Source: Bursaphelenchus xylophilus (taxonomy: Eukaryota > Nematoda > Chromadorea > Rhabditida > Aphelenchoididae). Taken from it: 64,000 nucleotides of DNA. Under the pieces are notes generated by a model, which was not told the origin of the DNA, did not search any database, and saw only the letters and a list, made by a program, of their open reading frames with translations. Positions within the stretch are counted from its first letter, which is position 1. The number at the start of each line of letters is the position of its first letter. This document shows positions 1 to 12,900 of the stretch, piece after piece. The stretch lies in assembly GCA_904066235.2 (NCBI GenBank), contig CAJFCV020000002.1, positions 4,898,001 through 4,962,000 of the forward strand. Direction: 5' to 3'. The position numbers and the translations under genes are program-made.

Positions 1-2867
1 GCCGATAAGTGCCATCATGTTCAGAATGATGTCGTTTTTCTGTAGCTGGTCATAAGGTGATGCAATTGTTTTTGGCCATGTGCAGTAAGTTATCGCGTAC
101 ATAATAGCCGATAAAGTCGTCTGAAAACAAGTTCAATTTATATTTGTTTTAAAACACGTTTTTTCTAAGGGTCGAGCGAGGCTCAACTACAGCTGCGACG
201 TTAAATTCAGCGTTGTTCAATTTTGTTCAAACTTTCAAATATTAGTTGCCTATGAACCCTTATTACGATTTCACAAAAAAATTTCGAAAAAGTTACTGTA
301 GCTGGGCGTACTGTGGTGGAGGTCCATTTTCAGTATCTCGGAAAGTACGCCCCGTAGAGACAAGCGGTCTTCACCATCATCTTTGTCGTGTTCCAAAACC
401 TATTTTTGTAATTTTCGTCCAGGTCCTAACTCATCGGAAAGCATGTGAAATTTGCATATTTTTGCCCTTAATTTTAATAATCATAACTTTTCTCAAAAAA
501 TTTGAATAAATTTCCAGTGATTTTATCTCATATAAAGAAACTAGAGGTCTTCACGGTTCGAATGACACCAAAAACTCCAAAATCTGATTCGACACGGTTG
601 CAAACGGCTCGACTGAAATTGACGACCCAAAAATTTGGATTTTTAATTTTTTTATGTTTCAAATTTCAACGAGCCTAATTGTTAAAATCAGAAGCCTACT
701 GCTCATTTAGATCTGAAAAATCGATTTTTACTCATTTTTGCATGTATTAGGCATTAAACAAAATTTTTGAAATATGAAAATTAATAATTTTAATAATCAT
801 AACTTTTCTCAAAAAATTTGAATAAATTTCCAGTGATTTTATTTCATATAAAGAAACTAGAAGTCTTCACGGTTCGAATGACACCAAAAACTCCAAAATC
901 TGATTCGACACGGTTGCAAACGTCTCGACTGAAATTTATCACCCAAAAATTTCGATTTTTATTTATTCAAATTTCAAATTTTAACGAGCCTAATTTTTAA
1001 AATCAGATGAATACTGCTCACTCAAGGCTGAAAACCCGATTCTTACTCATTTTTTTGCATGTATTAGGTATAAAATTTTTTTATTTGAAAATTATTCATT
1101 TTAGTAATCGTAAGTTTTTTAAAAAAATTTGAATAAATTTCCAGTGATTTTTTCTTGGATTCTGTGACTAGAAATCATTGCGGTTCAAATGAGCCTAAAA
1201 ATGACAAAATCTAGCTCGACACGGTTGCAAACTTGTAGTTTGAAGTCGGCTGCACTTGGCTCAATAACCTGTGTATTAATTCAGGCATTCTGGGGTGTAG
1301 CATATATCGTACAACTATAAAAAGCTTAACAAAGTCCGCTTTCAACCTTTTCGTGGCAATTGCGCGTCATTTGTGGAGGTTTTGGGGTCAGACGTTCAAA
1401 ACAGGGTTGCACAAGATAAAATCGCTCTATTTTCTTTGCTAGCCCATTTTCTGGGCAGAAAAAATTTTAATGCGGTGCGACAAATGTGAAAGCCTAGGAA
1501 ACACATGCTTTTCTACCTTAGCCTACTCAAATTTTGCATTTAGATATTATACTTGTCATCTATCGACCGGAAAAATAAATAAGCGATTGCGCTTTGCGTA
1601 AAAATTTTGGTGCTTTTGATTGAACTTTTTTTTGAGCAGGATATTATCTTTGTAACATCTGATTTATATGATGCACCAAACAGCATATCTACAGGTCTAT
1701 AAAATTTATTTATGGAATATAATAATTTTCAAATTAAAATTTTTTTATACCTAATACATGCAAAAAAAATGAGTAAGAATCGGGTTTTCAGCCTTGAGTG
1801 AGCAATATTCATCTGATTTTAAAAATTAGGCTCATTAAAATTTGCAATTTGAATAAATAAAAATGGAAAATTTTGGGTGGTCAATTTCAGTCGAGACGTT
1901 TGCAACCGTGTCGAATCAGATTTTGGAGTTTTTGGTATCATTCGAACCGCGAAGACTTCTAGTTTTTTTATATGAAATAAAATCACTGGAAATTTATTCA
2001 AATTTTTTGAGAAAAGTTATGATTATTAAAATTATTAATTTTCATATTTCAAAAATTTTGTTTAATGCCTAATACATGCAAAAATGAGTAAAAATCGATT
2101 TTTCAGATCTAAATGAGCAGTAGGCTTCTGATTTTAACAATTACGCTCGTTGAAATTTGAAACATAAAAAAATTAAAAATCCAAATTTTTGGGTCGTCAA
2201 TTTCAGTCGAGCCGTTTGCAACCGTGTCGAATCAGATTTTGGAGTTTTTGGTGTCATTCGAACCGTGAAGACCTCTAGTTTCTTTATATGAGATAAAATC
2301 ACTGGAAATTTATTCAAATTTTTTGAGAAAAGTTATGATTATTAAAATTAAGGGCAAAAATATGCAAATTTCACATGCTTTCCGATGAGTTAGGACCAGG
2401 ACGAAAATTACAAAAATAGGTTTTGGAACACGACAAAGATGATGGTGAAGACCGCTTGTCTCTACGGGGCGTACTTTCCGAGATACTGAAAATGGACCTC
2501 CACTACAGTACGCCCAGCTACAGTAACTTTTTCGAAATTTTTTTGTGAAATCGTAATAAGGGTTCATAGGCAACAAATATTTGAAAGTTTGAACAAAATT
2601 GAACAACTCTGAATTTAACGTCGCAGCTATGCTCGACCCTTAGAAAAAACGTGTTTTAATGTTAGTTTTTTCTTCGTAATCCGCAAATTCGGTCCCCAAG
2701 CAAGAACATACCGAAATAAAGTCGCTGAAATACGAGCTGACCATCTTAGCTTTGGCTTCGTCGTCGTTAAGAACGCAATAAGTCATGCTGAGGGACATTG
2801 ATAACGTTACCGCGTAGGTAATATTGTCAATGATTGTTTTAAAAGTTACAATTATAGCACGAGCCAT
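1..2867 (-). CDS. unrecognised gene, partial; its intron contains a foldback element
   Basis: Two exons join in phase: 2867..2712, ending before a GTATGT donor, and 120..1, starting after a TTTTCAG acceptor at 121-126, then leaving the window. Together they give 92 codons with no stop. The frame is also open upstream of the ATG to about 3040, so the true start may lie in an earlier exon. The protein carries a hydrophobic stretch (residues about 5-30) and two similar segments that each contain a TYC motif. I do not recognise the family. The intron of about 2.6 kb is almost entirely the inverted-repeat element at 151-2657, so the gene may have tolerated the insertion by splicing it out. A short alternative frame near 3040-2950 (MVKVDVLLG...) could mean a frameshift or another exon. 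The gene could also be decaying. Confidence 0.42.
151..2657. mobile_element. 2.5 kb foldback (long inverted repeat) element
   Basis: The left arm (151 to about 1090) and right arm (about 1733 to 2657) are near-identical reverse complements around a central region of about 640 bases. Both ends read AAAACACGTTTTTTCTAAGG inward. TTTTAA sits at both borders (147-152 and 2654-2659), compatible with a TTAA target duplication (piggyBac-type) or a TA duplication (Tc/mariner-type). No transposase frame is visible, so it would be non-autonomous. The mirrored open frames inside the arms are by-products of the repeat. Confidence 0.85.
509..1240 (+). repeat. tandem units of about 315 bases inside the foldback arm
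   Basis: A block that begins AAATTTCCAGTGATTTT and runs through CGACACGGTTGCAAAC occurs at about 509-640 and 826-955, and in a more diverged form at 1136-1240. The period is about 310-317 bases. Two copies are mirrored in the right arm (about 2160-2300 and 1860-1990). The third has no mirror and lies in the loop. Confidence 0.75.
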
Positions 2868-3044
2868 TTTTGTATGTATGGTTTTGTTTGCGATTTCGTT
2901 GTCCTTTGATTTTAGAACGACGGCTTTATTTGTTTCATCTAGGGGTTTGTGAACTTTTAATTTAAATTTGGAATTTTCGCAAAATTTTTTGCAGTTTGCA
3001 GGGAAGCCCAGTTTACACCGAGAAGAACATCTACTTTAACCATA

Positions 3045-3489
3045 TCTTCATGTTTTTTTATCATTGTGGTCTATATGACTGGCTATATTGGGCTGACTAT
3101 CAAAGTCATTGCCAATAGATAATAAATAATTTTAATATAGGATGAAACATTGCGCAGCCTTGCAAGTACGTGATCTCATCACAAAACAACTAACACAACG
3201 AACGATTTGTTTTACGATGAAATCGAGGTAAGAACGGATAATCCTGCGGTACTGATGGCTACTGTAATAAATGGCATGTCAGATGGAAGTGTGGTATTTT
3301 TTGCAAATTAACAAATAAAGTTTTAGGGTCACAATAAAAAAGCAATGCTTATTTTTCTGGATAAAACATCTTTAAATATTGTTACGCAACTTACGTATGG
3401 GCTATTTCTGCTTTATAGCGTTCGCTTTTTTCATTTTATGTTGGTTCTTTTATGTATAAACTCTGCCTGTTCACCTTAATTTGAAGGTA
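3045..3489. other. intergenic, no supported gene
   Basis: This is the AT-rich stretch between the divergent partial gene and the F-box-like gene. A 29-codon frame on the + strand (about 3142-3231) is too short to support. No repeat was recognised. Confidence 0.4.
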
Positions 3490-6065
3490 ATGTTGTCAGA
3501 GGAGACCATAAGATGGATCTGGAAGACATGGATGTTTGAGATGCTCCTGTTTGTAAACAGCAGCTTCTTTGGCTTGTTTTCCTTGATGTTTTGCACGTTT
3601 TGGACTCCTGTTGAATATTTTCTTCTACGATTTTTGCATCCCAAAACTAGAATGGTCGACCTCTCCGAGTATACCAAAACAAAGCCACCAAGGGTCCTCT
3701 GGTGGAGGTTGCGTTTGTCCGAGATGTGCTCGGACGAACTGGATATAGTCGTCGGTTTAATAAGACGGCTACCTTCTGAAGTAAGCGTTTGTCATTAACA
3801 CTCGAAAGACATCTTATTTATGATAATTGAGGGTGATATTTTATCGAGGTATTGCTTGGCTTCAGGCGTTTCGGTAGCTGAGTGGTGTTGTAATCTTTTT
3901 TTGACATTATCGTTTTGAAACGATTGTAACTGATCAGATAATGGAAATAACATTGCTGGAAAGTGATGACGGAATAGTTTTATAAAATATCTACATCTCT
4001 TTTTTTATCCCGAAAGTAGGGCTGCAAACCTTTAAAATTGTGATAATATCACTGAAAGCCACCAATACGACAATTTTACCGTTAAAATCTATTTTTTTAA
4101 CGTTCTGATCATAGAACCAGTCTCAGACCAAATCGTGTGGCACAAAATGCGTTAAATCACGTCTTGAAGCGATATTGCAACCCTGCGTGAAGGTCACGGC
4201 CATAGCTGAGAAGGTTTCGACCAGAACTTGCTGATATGTGTAAATTAACAGCCTTCAAACTTTTCAGATCGTTTCTTCGATATACAACCGCATATCCGTA
4301 TACAATATGACAGTACTGTTTGGGTATGCAGACTACGATTTTCCTTATGGAAGGGATCGAATCAGAGAAATGTGGATGAAGAACAGAAGACCCTTTGATT
4401 ACAAAAGCACTAACGTCGAGATGCTCTATAAGTAAGTCAATTTTTTAAGAGAAAATGTCGTTTCAGGTTGTGTGTAGATGTTGTAAAGTGTCCTGTATAC
4501 TACACTGTGCAATACGACCTGAATACTCTCCTTCAAAATTTAAAAATTATGAAGGTGTTTCCTGGAATGGCCTTTGATATTCGGCTTGAAATGACGGTGA
4601 AATTCGAGGATTCTGACGACGAAATCCTCTCATTGGACTTTCAACGGAGTGGTCTCTTCAAAGTTACATTGTTCATGACGATGGCAAATAATGACAAACG
4701 TTGGCGAGGGCGAAAACCAGCACAAGTTTTGCTTGATCTCAACACGAAGGACGTAGTAAGTCGATAACGTTTCGAAAGGAAATTTAAGCCTTGAAATCTG
4801 GCTTATCTAAAGATGACGATTTAGCCCGCATTATGCAGAAAGAACCAAGATTGTTAAGCTTAAGGTTGAAGGAAATTCAACATTTTTTTGACGAGATTTT
4901 CGGGAAAAGTTTCTGTCAGGTTCCTAATGGATAGGGTAATATTCCTGGCGCAGCGGAATCTCGGGTCTGCTTTGAGGTGAGATGTGTTTAATTTTAGCGT
5001 CGTTTTGACAACACTGGCTGTTATGCGCTGTTTTACGACAAGGAATCGAATCGTTTATATCACGCCGAATTCACAGACGATCTACAAGTTGTAATTCGTT
5101 ACGAAGTTCCCGGAGAACCAGCTGTTTCCCTCTGTCAATTCCCAAATTCATTGGAGGCGTTGAGAAATTTTGTATTATCAGTTCGAAGCGACGACCTATT
5201 CTTTGTCTCCTCAAACAAGTACGGCATGGAGATTTTTTATTACAACATAAGAGATAAATTTCAATTTCTTTGCGAACTTGATGGACTACTCGTGGATTTT
5301 ATTCAGAATGGAAATCGAATCATTGTTCGGACTGCAAAGTGCGTGAGTTTATATGTGATGAACCCCGACCATGGGATTGTTAATGTTTGGGAGAAACGGA
5401 CCTTGGGCTGTGATCGGATGGACGATTCAACTTATATTTATGGCTTTGGCGATCGAATTGAGGTAAGAATCTCTTCTTCATCAAAATATTTGTAGTGAAG
5501 TTCTTGGATTACCACACTCAGATTTAGTGAAATTACGCGTATATTTAGACTCGATCCTTCTAACGATAGGGCTAGATTCCTGGCTCGCGCTTTACAGGAA
5601 CAGCTAAGATTTTTTGGCCGAAATTTGATGAAAATTTGCGAATTTTGATATAAAAAATTTCAAAACCTTTCAAAAGGCATGTTTTCTCTGTCCGCCCTCC
5701 ATATTTTGCTTACTCTCCCATCGATAAAGATGGTTAAATAGCTCGGCTGTCCCAGAAAACACCAGCCTGAGTCTTCAGGAATTGGTAGGATTTGTAGGCA
5801 CTACACTGTACAAAATTAAAGTATATAGCTTTGAACGTCGTAAACAGAAAACTTCTCTTGTAAAAAACGTGTTTAGATTGCGACATTTATCGACAACCAA
5901 GTCAGAGTTTATAAGACATGTATACAATGCGATGAACATACAGGGATATACAGGCAGGCAGCTAACATCTTCAGGGTTTCTGACAGCAGTGCGAGAGGCC
6001 ACGTTTACATATACGAAGTCTGGAATAAAAAGATGTTTTGTGATAAGATCGCAACATGGCTGTAA
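3490..6065 (+). CDS. F-box-like protein, nematode-specific family, about 442 aa
   Basis: Exons are 3490-3780, 4268-4431, 4467-4755, 4998-5462, 5779-5807 and 5975-6065, all phase-consistent (1329 nt). The last two are the least certain; read-through of exon 5 would stop at 6069 instead. A Leu-Pro-Ser-Glu motif followed by IVSSIYNRIS (residues about 94-107) resembles the start of an F-box, and the remainder is beta-strand-rich, as in a propeller-like substrate domain. Intron 1 falls directly after LPSE in phase 0 and intron 2 is in phase 2. The 57062-59082 gene has the same positions and phases, so I infer the two are paralogues. If it is a true F-box protein it would recruit targets to an SCF ubiquitin ligase. 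Residues about 20-45 are unusually hydrophobic for this family. Intron 2 is only 35 nt. AATAAA lies near 6091. Confidence 0.6.
5560..5765 (+). repeat. degenerate copy of the dispersed repeat, inside an intron
   Basis: This matches the window-wide family: a GCTCGCGCTTTACAGG block, a TTTTCTCTGTCCGCC block and AGCTCGGCTGTCCCAG at about 5744-5759. It lies in the last large intron of the F-box-like gene. Confidence 0.6.
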
Positions 6066-6069
6066 TTGA

Positions 6070-9000
6070 AGAATGTATACAAGAAATTGTAAATAAAGTG
6101 GAATTAAAAGACGGCTCATAAATTGTATAGACGTATATAACGACTGGGACACACATTGGGCCCGAGTCATGTACCAATCTTATAAAATGACGGAAATTTT
6201 TTATTTGGAATCAATAGTAACAGATATGTAAAATGTAAATGTAAATTTTTGCGGATCAGGTCCCCGTGTGCTCGGATTACTGAATGAACAGTCATATGTC
6301 ATGTTCTATGTGTTATCAATGATATAAAAATTTGGTGTGAATAAGATTAAAAATGACTATAAAAAGCAGCAGAAGTTAATTTGCAAGCGAGATAGATGAT
6401 GTGTGACGCCTATCTTTCTCTAAATGTGATCAAGAATCAAAACAATGACCAACTGGCCAATTGTTATCACCGTTGGTCATTTTTTGACGGCTCCAATCAA
6501 AACACCCTCATCGTTTCTCCAAATCTCTTGATGACGCGACGTTGCAGAATCGGGGCCACTTAATCATCCGGGGCCTCCATTACCTGCCCTGAGGTCATTT
6601 GTCAGGCCGGTCATTTTCAAAAAATCTCAAATAACTTGAAAAAAAGATTCATCCATTTTTCCGGCGGGCTTTTTGTGCGCCTCAAATTAGCATAATCTCG
6701 AAGCCAGTTGTCGAGAGCGATCGCTCCATTTTTTATTCGAATTCCAGCGGAAGGGCGAGAAAAAGGCGGCTTTTGGGTTTTGTAATGGCAGTGTGAGATT
6801 AATCCCCGACCTCTGAATGAGGCTTTGTTCACTTTTTCTGCAGGCCTCTAATCACTCAGGGACTCAATGAACAATTTCTGGGATCGCCAACGGGTTAATG
6901 AGCTGTTCGAAAAAAACATTTGGGATGGATTTGGAGGGATGGGTCGGGTGTGAATAGAAAAATAAAGATGGGACAACTGGTCACAATTTGAGGCTATAAA
7001 TAGCATTTCAGATGTATTTTTGCTTATTTTGTGCGGCGGACTCTGATTTCCTGCAGAAATATGGTGCCACGTATACAAAAAAGTTGTAAATTTTACAAAT
7101 TGAAAATAAAAACAATTTAGCTTTAGGCATTTTTCGACTCAACAATTTCAGTATGTTCGGCAAAATTTCTAAAGGTTCGCAAAAATTTCAGCCAAGTTGT
7201 TTATAAAAACCTTCAAAATTTAATTATTCTGAAATTTCCCAATTGTCAGCATTTTAATTTTGCCTCATTTTGTTTCAATTTTTCTTCCTGATATCCTCTC
7301 CCTATTACCTTCGTATCTTCCGCCGTCTGTTACCACCTCCCCCTTCTCTGAATGATATATATATCTCATCTCCGTTCTTGGCTCTCTTATAAATAGTCAG
7401 TCCTTCAAAAAAACATATTTTTTTGTGATTGATGTCTCAACTCGTACCTTGGCATGTCGCTCTCTCTGAAAGCGGTCAAGATCTCATCAAACGCCATTAA
7501 TAATCGGGCTGATAATTATTCTCGGGGCTTTTCTTTATCGCGATCTGCACCCCCGAGATTCCCGCAAAATATTTTTTTGTCACCCTCAGATTCCTCGGCC
7601 CTTTTGGGGAGACAGAGAATGGCCAAGATAAGAGTCTTTGGGGCCAAAGACGGATTCAATTTGGGTTCGGTTTGATGAGTATTGGGTTGGTTTGTTGTAG
7701 CAGTGGATTGGGGAAGGGATTCCGGCTGTTTTTTGCCGATATTCCGGTTCCTTTAGAAGGAATGATGTAAGCGGAATGCGTATCTTCGAACGGACTTTAT
7801 GTAAAAACTTGTAAGGCCACTGACTTTTAAGATTTTTTAAACATTTTTTTGTTTTGTAATCACAGATTTTGATGCTTCAAAAGAGGTTAGAATTTGAATT
7901 TTTGTAAAATTTACCCCATATTTTTAACATCTGTTTTCCAAAAGTTATTGGAATTTTAAGGAAACAAATCAAGATTTTTTTTTGATTTCAGTTTGAAAAA
8001 TGAATACTGTGGATTAGATGTTTCCCTACAAGACATCAATTTTTTTATGCGAAATTGGCAAATTACGGCTGAATTAATACATAGCCCATTGCTTCACTTT
8101 CACTGTACTTTGAGGAAACTTTTTAAAACAGAAAAAGTTCTAACCCTCGATAATTACTTTCAAAAAATTTTTGTACTTTTTTTGCATCTTCGACTCGACA
8201 CTTAGTACAGACTTTCTCGGATTAGTTATCAGAATATTACAAATAATTTTGTGTTGTTTTTGGCGCTTTTAAAGCAATGTTTGACTTAGCGATTAGTCAT
8301 CAAAAAGAGAGAAATACCAAAAACTCGATAGGAATTTGAGTAAACTTGAAGATTACGGGGGTTTAATATTGCTGTAGAACCATAAAGCTTTTAGAGTTTT
8401 CGTGTAATTTTCTGCGGAAAAATTTTGAAAATCTAAAAATTTTTGATATTAAAATTTTAATTTTTAAATATTAATATTTTTTATTTTTTGAAATTTGGAG
8501 GCATAAAATAATTACAAATTAAACTTTGATTTTCTGGATTAAATATATTTTCTGATTACTATAATTAAAAAAAAAAATTTTTTTTTGAACATTTTTTCCG
8601 ATTTCAAATTTCCATTCCTTGACCATCGCTTCGAGGGATTAGTAACCGGCCATTTCTCATTTACCTCGAAGCCTTTCGGAGGTAAAAATTATTTCATTTC
8701 CATCGGATTTGGGGCTTTATGAATTTCGGGTTGGGCTTAGCGTCCGAGATTATCTAAACTGCCCTGGAAGCGAGTCATTTTTGAAAAAAACAGGGGCGTT
8801 TTTTTATATTTCTATGCCGATCATGGGTAAAATTAAATTAATTTTGCTGCCTGAAATCTTTGCATTCGTCAACTTCGACAATCAGGAAAAAAGTGGACCT
8901 TGAAAAGTTTATTTTTAATTTTAATGACTAAAATTGTCATTCTGACCGATTAAAAAACCCCCTTTTCGAATTGACCACCGCGTATTTTATTCTCCCTTTG

Positions 9001-9966
9001 CCCGGGGATCTTACAATAAGTTCGTGCGGGAAGTTGGCTTTTCTTTATGCGGCCCCATCCGGAGATGCCCTCAGGGGATCACTCCGTGGAACAACATCTT
9101 TTTGTGCAATTCCTCCGGTCTCCGTTTCGAATGTTTTTTCCGCGTTTTCCAATCCTTCTGAAGGCCATCTCCGACTGATTACTTTTTCAACTCTGTCGGC
9201 AGATTTAATCTCCATTGCTGACCTTACAAGCGAATTTTTAGTGAGTTACAGGCTGTTAAGAGTAGTTTTTATTTGTTGAGTAGTCAAATTAGTCAAATTT
9301 TATGGGGGAAAGTACTGTGAATTTATGGAGTCATAGAGGCTAAGAAAATAGTTGGAGGCGGCGGTAGTCTTTGTAGACGGTAGTTTCGCTGACGATATTT
9401 AAAAAAATTAATATTTTACGTCATCGAAACTTTTTTGCTAACTTTCTCAAAAAATTAGTCATAATTTTTACAAAAAATGTTTGTCCTCAGGTATAATATA
9501 GCTCGAGGCCTAACGCTTTAATTTTTTTTTCAGAATTTTCCAATATTTTTCTTCTGAACCACGCCTTTAGAAAATTTTAGCTCATGGTTTGCAGGCCAGT
9601 CGAGATCTCCAAAGATTTGTGACGAGAGACTGTGGAAAATAAAGGGAGACCGTCAGAGAAATTTTTTTCCACGTCTATACACTCTTGCGCGGACTAAATT
9701 AATTTTTGTGGCAATATTGTACATGCCAATTTAAACAAGCTGTTAAATTTGAAATCCAAAATGCCAAAAAAAATTACGTAAAATTTTGGAATCTCATTTG
9801 TAACATAACTCGCGTTTTTGCCCATATAAACCTTCTAAACATTGATTATTTTTAGGTTGATACAAAAAGCAACTCATAGAGTTCTTATAATGACAAATAT
9901 TTCACTTCCCCACCTTCTACTTTACAATTGAATCGACCAAAAAGTAGTCCCATCAAGTGCACTATA
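6070..9966. other. intergenic / upstream region of the navigator gene
   Basis: There are 3.9 kb between the F-box-like gene and the first navigator exon I can support. Open frames here are short and lack splice support. The region contains one CCCTGAGG site (6587-6594), one CCTCAGGG site (9069-9076) and a degenerate dispersed repeat (9440-9770). Upstream promoter elements or extra 5' exons of the navigator gene may be present but cannot be shown. Confidence 0.4.
9440..9770 (+). repeat. degenerate copy of the dispersed repeat
   Basis: It shares TTTTAGCTCATGGTTTGCAGG, a GTCGAGATCT block, an ACCGTCAGAGAAA block and GTACATGCCAATTTAAACAAG with the copies at 41700-41930 and 59780-60222, in the same order. 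Confidence 0.6.
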
Positions 9967-12900
9967 ATGTTGAAGCCGCGGAATGTGATCCAGCCGGCCA
10001 AACCGCCTCAGCACACGAATCAGCAGCTGATTCCGGTGAGTTTTCTTTTAATCTCGTTCCCATTTTATTCTAATTTCACTCCTTCGTAAGCAAATTAATC
10101 CGAGCCCTCTAATGAGTCGAAGGGGCGCGCTTTCCCCCCTAATTTGGGGTTATTCAGAAATGGACTTGCGCAGGATAATCTGGTTAAGTTCTGGGCCGGA
10201 TCGAACAATGCCCTCAGGCAAAACGGAACAGAAAAAGGTTGGAGGAAAAAGCGGGGAAGTTGGGCGATTTTTGGGGAGGAAGGTTGGAACTCTCATAAAG
10301 AGAAGTGATTTTTACTGCGCTACAGTAAGACTTGAGGGCGCAAAAAGTCAAAATGTTTTTTAATTGTTTTTTCTTTAATTCAAAACAGAAATTTCCCGGT
10401 TTTACTTTTGAAATATGTCATCATGACCAATTTTTTGAAATTGGACCAAAAATTTGGGTAAATGCTACAGTAAGAATTTTACTGCAATTTTAGGGATTTT
10501 TGGAATATAAATCATTTTTAAAATCACCTTTTTTTCAACTCTGGATAAAAAATTTTCGTATTGGCGTCCAAAATTTGTCACTACGATAGATTTTTTGGCA
10601 TTCTTCTAAACGTTTCTTCGGTGTCCCAAACATTTTTTTCGTTTGTAAAGTGTCAAAAATGGCTTGAATTAGCCGCTTTGATTGTCGGACAACTAGCCTG
10701 CGGGCAATCAGAGCAGATCTCTGGGGATAAAGGTCAGCTGTTTCGTTTCTTTTCGGCCGTTTTTTGGGCCGCGATGACCACCATGAAGAGCCGCGGATTC
10801 CGTGCTCGGAAATGGGGTTTCGGCTTTGTTTTTAAAGCCTGTAATGAGTAATTCTTGGTGTCTCAATTCCTCCCAGAAATTGGACTCCGGAATCTTTTCG
10901 GAGTTTATTTAAATCGCAGCTGTCACCAGGGGCGCTTAGCATCCGGGAAAACGCCCATCGGTCATTCTGCGAGTTACTCTCCGCTCTTCTGTAATCCGAT
11001 ATTAACAAATGTTTGAGCTTGTTTTTTTGTAATGTTCGCGGATCCATGACTTTTTTTGATTTTTCCAAATGGACAGCTGTCTAAGACAAGTCCATTTCAT
11101 TGTTAACTGATATTACAACAAGCTGTTTGACCAAATTGTGCTTTGTTTGGGCCATCAGACTTAGTTTAAATACCAAAAAAATTTTTTTTTTACACTAGAT
11201 CATGTATAATATAATTTGATTGCGTAATCCAACTTAGAGGTTATCGAGTGGACAATTAGCCGAGAATGTTTAATTAGCCGCGAACACTTGCTAAATACAC
11301 ACAGCTGGGCCGTTTTATAATCAAGAACATCTTGACGTTCCGAAAACATTTGCGACTTTTATGAGTTTCGGAGGTCAAAATTTTTTGCAAATCATGTCGC
11401 TGGGAATTTTTAGGAGGTCCCACGTCAGTTCACGGACCGCAATTTTTATAGTCGTTTTTGGATTTTTTTCGAAAAAATTGGGAAGTTTAGAATTTTTGAC
11501 ATAACTTTTTGATGATTATAATTTACCCCACAAGTCTACAGAGTAATAAATAAAAGCTTTGGTAAACCTCCGCACAAATTGAGGCAAGATTTTTATTCCG
11601 CGTTTTGCAGAAAATTTCACGAATTTTTTTGTGTGTTTCAATTTGAAAAATTTAGAACCAGTATGTATTCAACAAAATTTATACAAAACATTAAACAAGA
11701 CAGTATATTTTTCCGGGCGAAATCCATAGAGTTACGACAGCAGAGTGTTTTTTCTCTGACCGTCTATTGCTTCTCCTCATTTTCCAAAGTCCCTCCGGAA
11801 AAATGTTTATTGAATATTTCAGCTGTCCTTGTATAGCGTGATTTTTTCAGAGATCATTACTAGGCCCATAAATACAAACTATGAAAATTTTAGCGAATAT
11901 TGGGGTTCAAAATGTTCAAAACTTTGATATTTTTTATTTCTGCATCAATATTTTGCAAAGCTTTTGTTTTGTTTTACATTTTTACATCCTTCATCCGACC
12001 ATTCCATCATAATCCATTCTCTTTGAATCCCCACCTCATTCTCCATCAAATTCCCCATCCAATCAGCCTGTTTTTTCAGATCTACACCGACTGGGCCAAC
12101 CGTTATTTGCAAAAGTTCGGCCGCGCCTTGATCCACGACCTGACCGAAGACCTGCGCGATCCCAAAACACTGGTCAATCTGGTGGATGCAGTGAGTAAGT
12201 GGCCGACGAAACGCGATCCCCTGCGGCATAGTCAGTTGTCGGATTTGAGGGGCCGAAAAAAAACAGGCCCGCGGATTACTAAACGCTATACTAAAGGCCG
12301 TTCCGAATATCTCCTCAGGGCACAGCGGAAGTTTGAGCAAAAATAAGGTGGTTTAGCGGGTCTGATGAGGCGCTTGAGGCTTGATATAAAGTTTGATGGA
12401 CCTTCATGGGGTGATTAAAGACGATTTCATAGGATTTTTGGGATATTGAGGTATGACTTTAGATAAAATTTTGATGAATTCGCTAAATTTTGATCCAAAA
12501 TGAGTTCGAGATGGGTCTAGAACGTTTTGTTATAGCGTTTAGAGTGAATTGACTTGCGTTTTGATATCCAATTACCTCACTTTACAACTTTACGAACTCA
12601 TTTTTACGACAGGGACAACTGTTCCCCCAAATCTTCTAAAATTACTTTTAAAAATTTTCGGAACAACAAAGACTAGTAAAAATATTTTCGAAAATTGTTT
12701 TGGCCCATGCCTTCTCGACCTGCAGCTTTTCCGGATTAAAGTCCGATTCTTTTTATATTATCCTTCTCTTATCATCCCACCACTGTCCCATAAAACGGGC
12801 CTCTTTAATATTTGGATATTCCGGGAGTCCGTTAAGATGCATTTTATTCGATTGGGGGTTATGGGGGATCGGAAGGAGACCACCGCGATCTCCGGCACAG

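Noticed and set aside
246..2606. Open frames in the foldback arms (for example 246-509 and the mirrored 2310-2606)
   Set aside because: They lie inside the inverted repeat and mirror one another. Their matching peptides come from the repeat, not from coding constraint.
12195..12346. Continuation of the CH exon past 12194 (WPTKRDPLRHSQ...)
   Set aside because: The CH domain is completed by exons 3-5, so this is intron read-through. The GTAAGT donor at 12195 gives the phase needed for exon 3.
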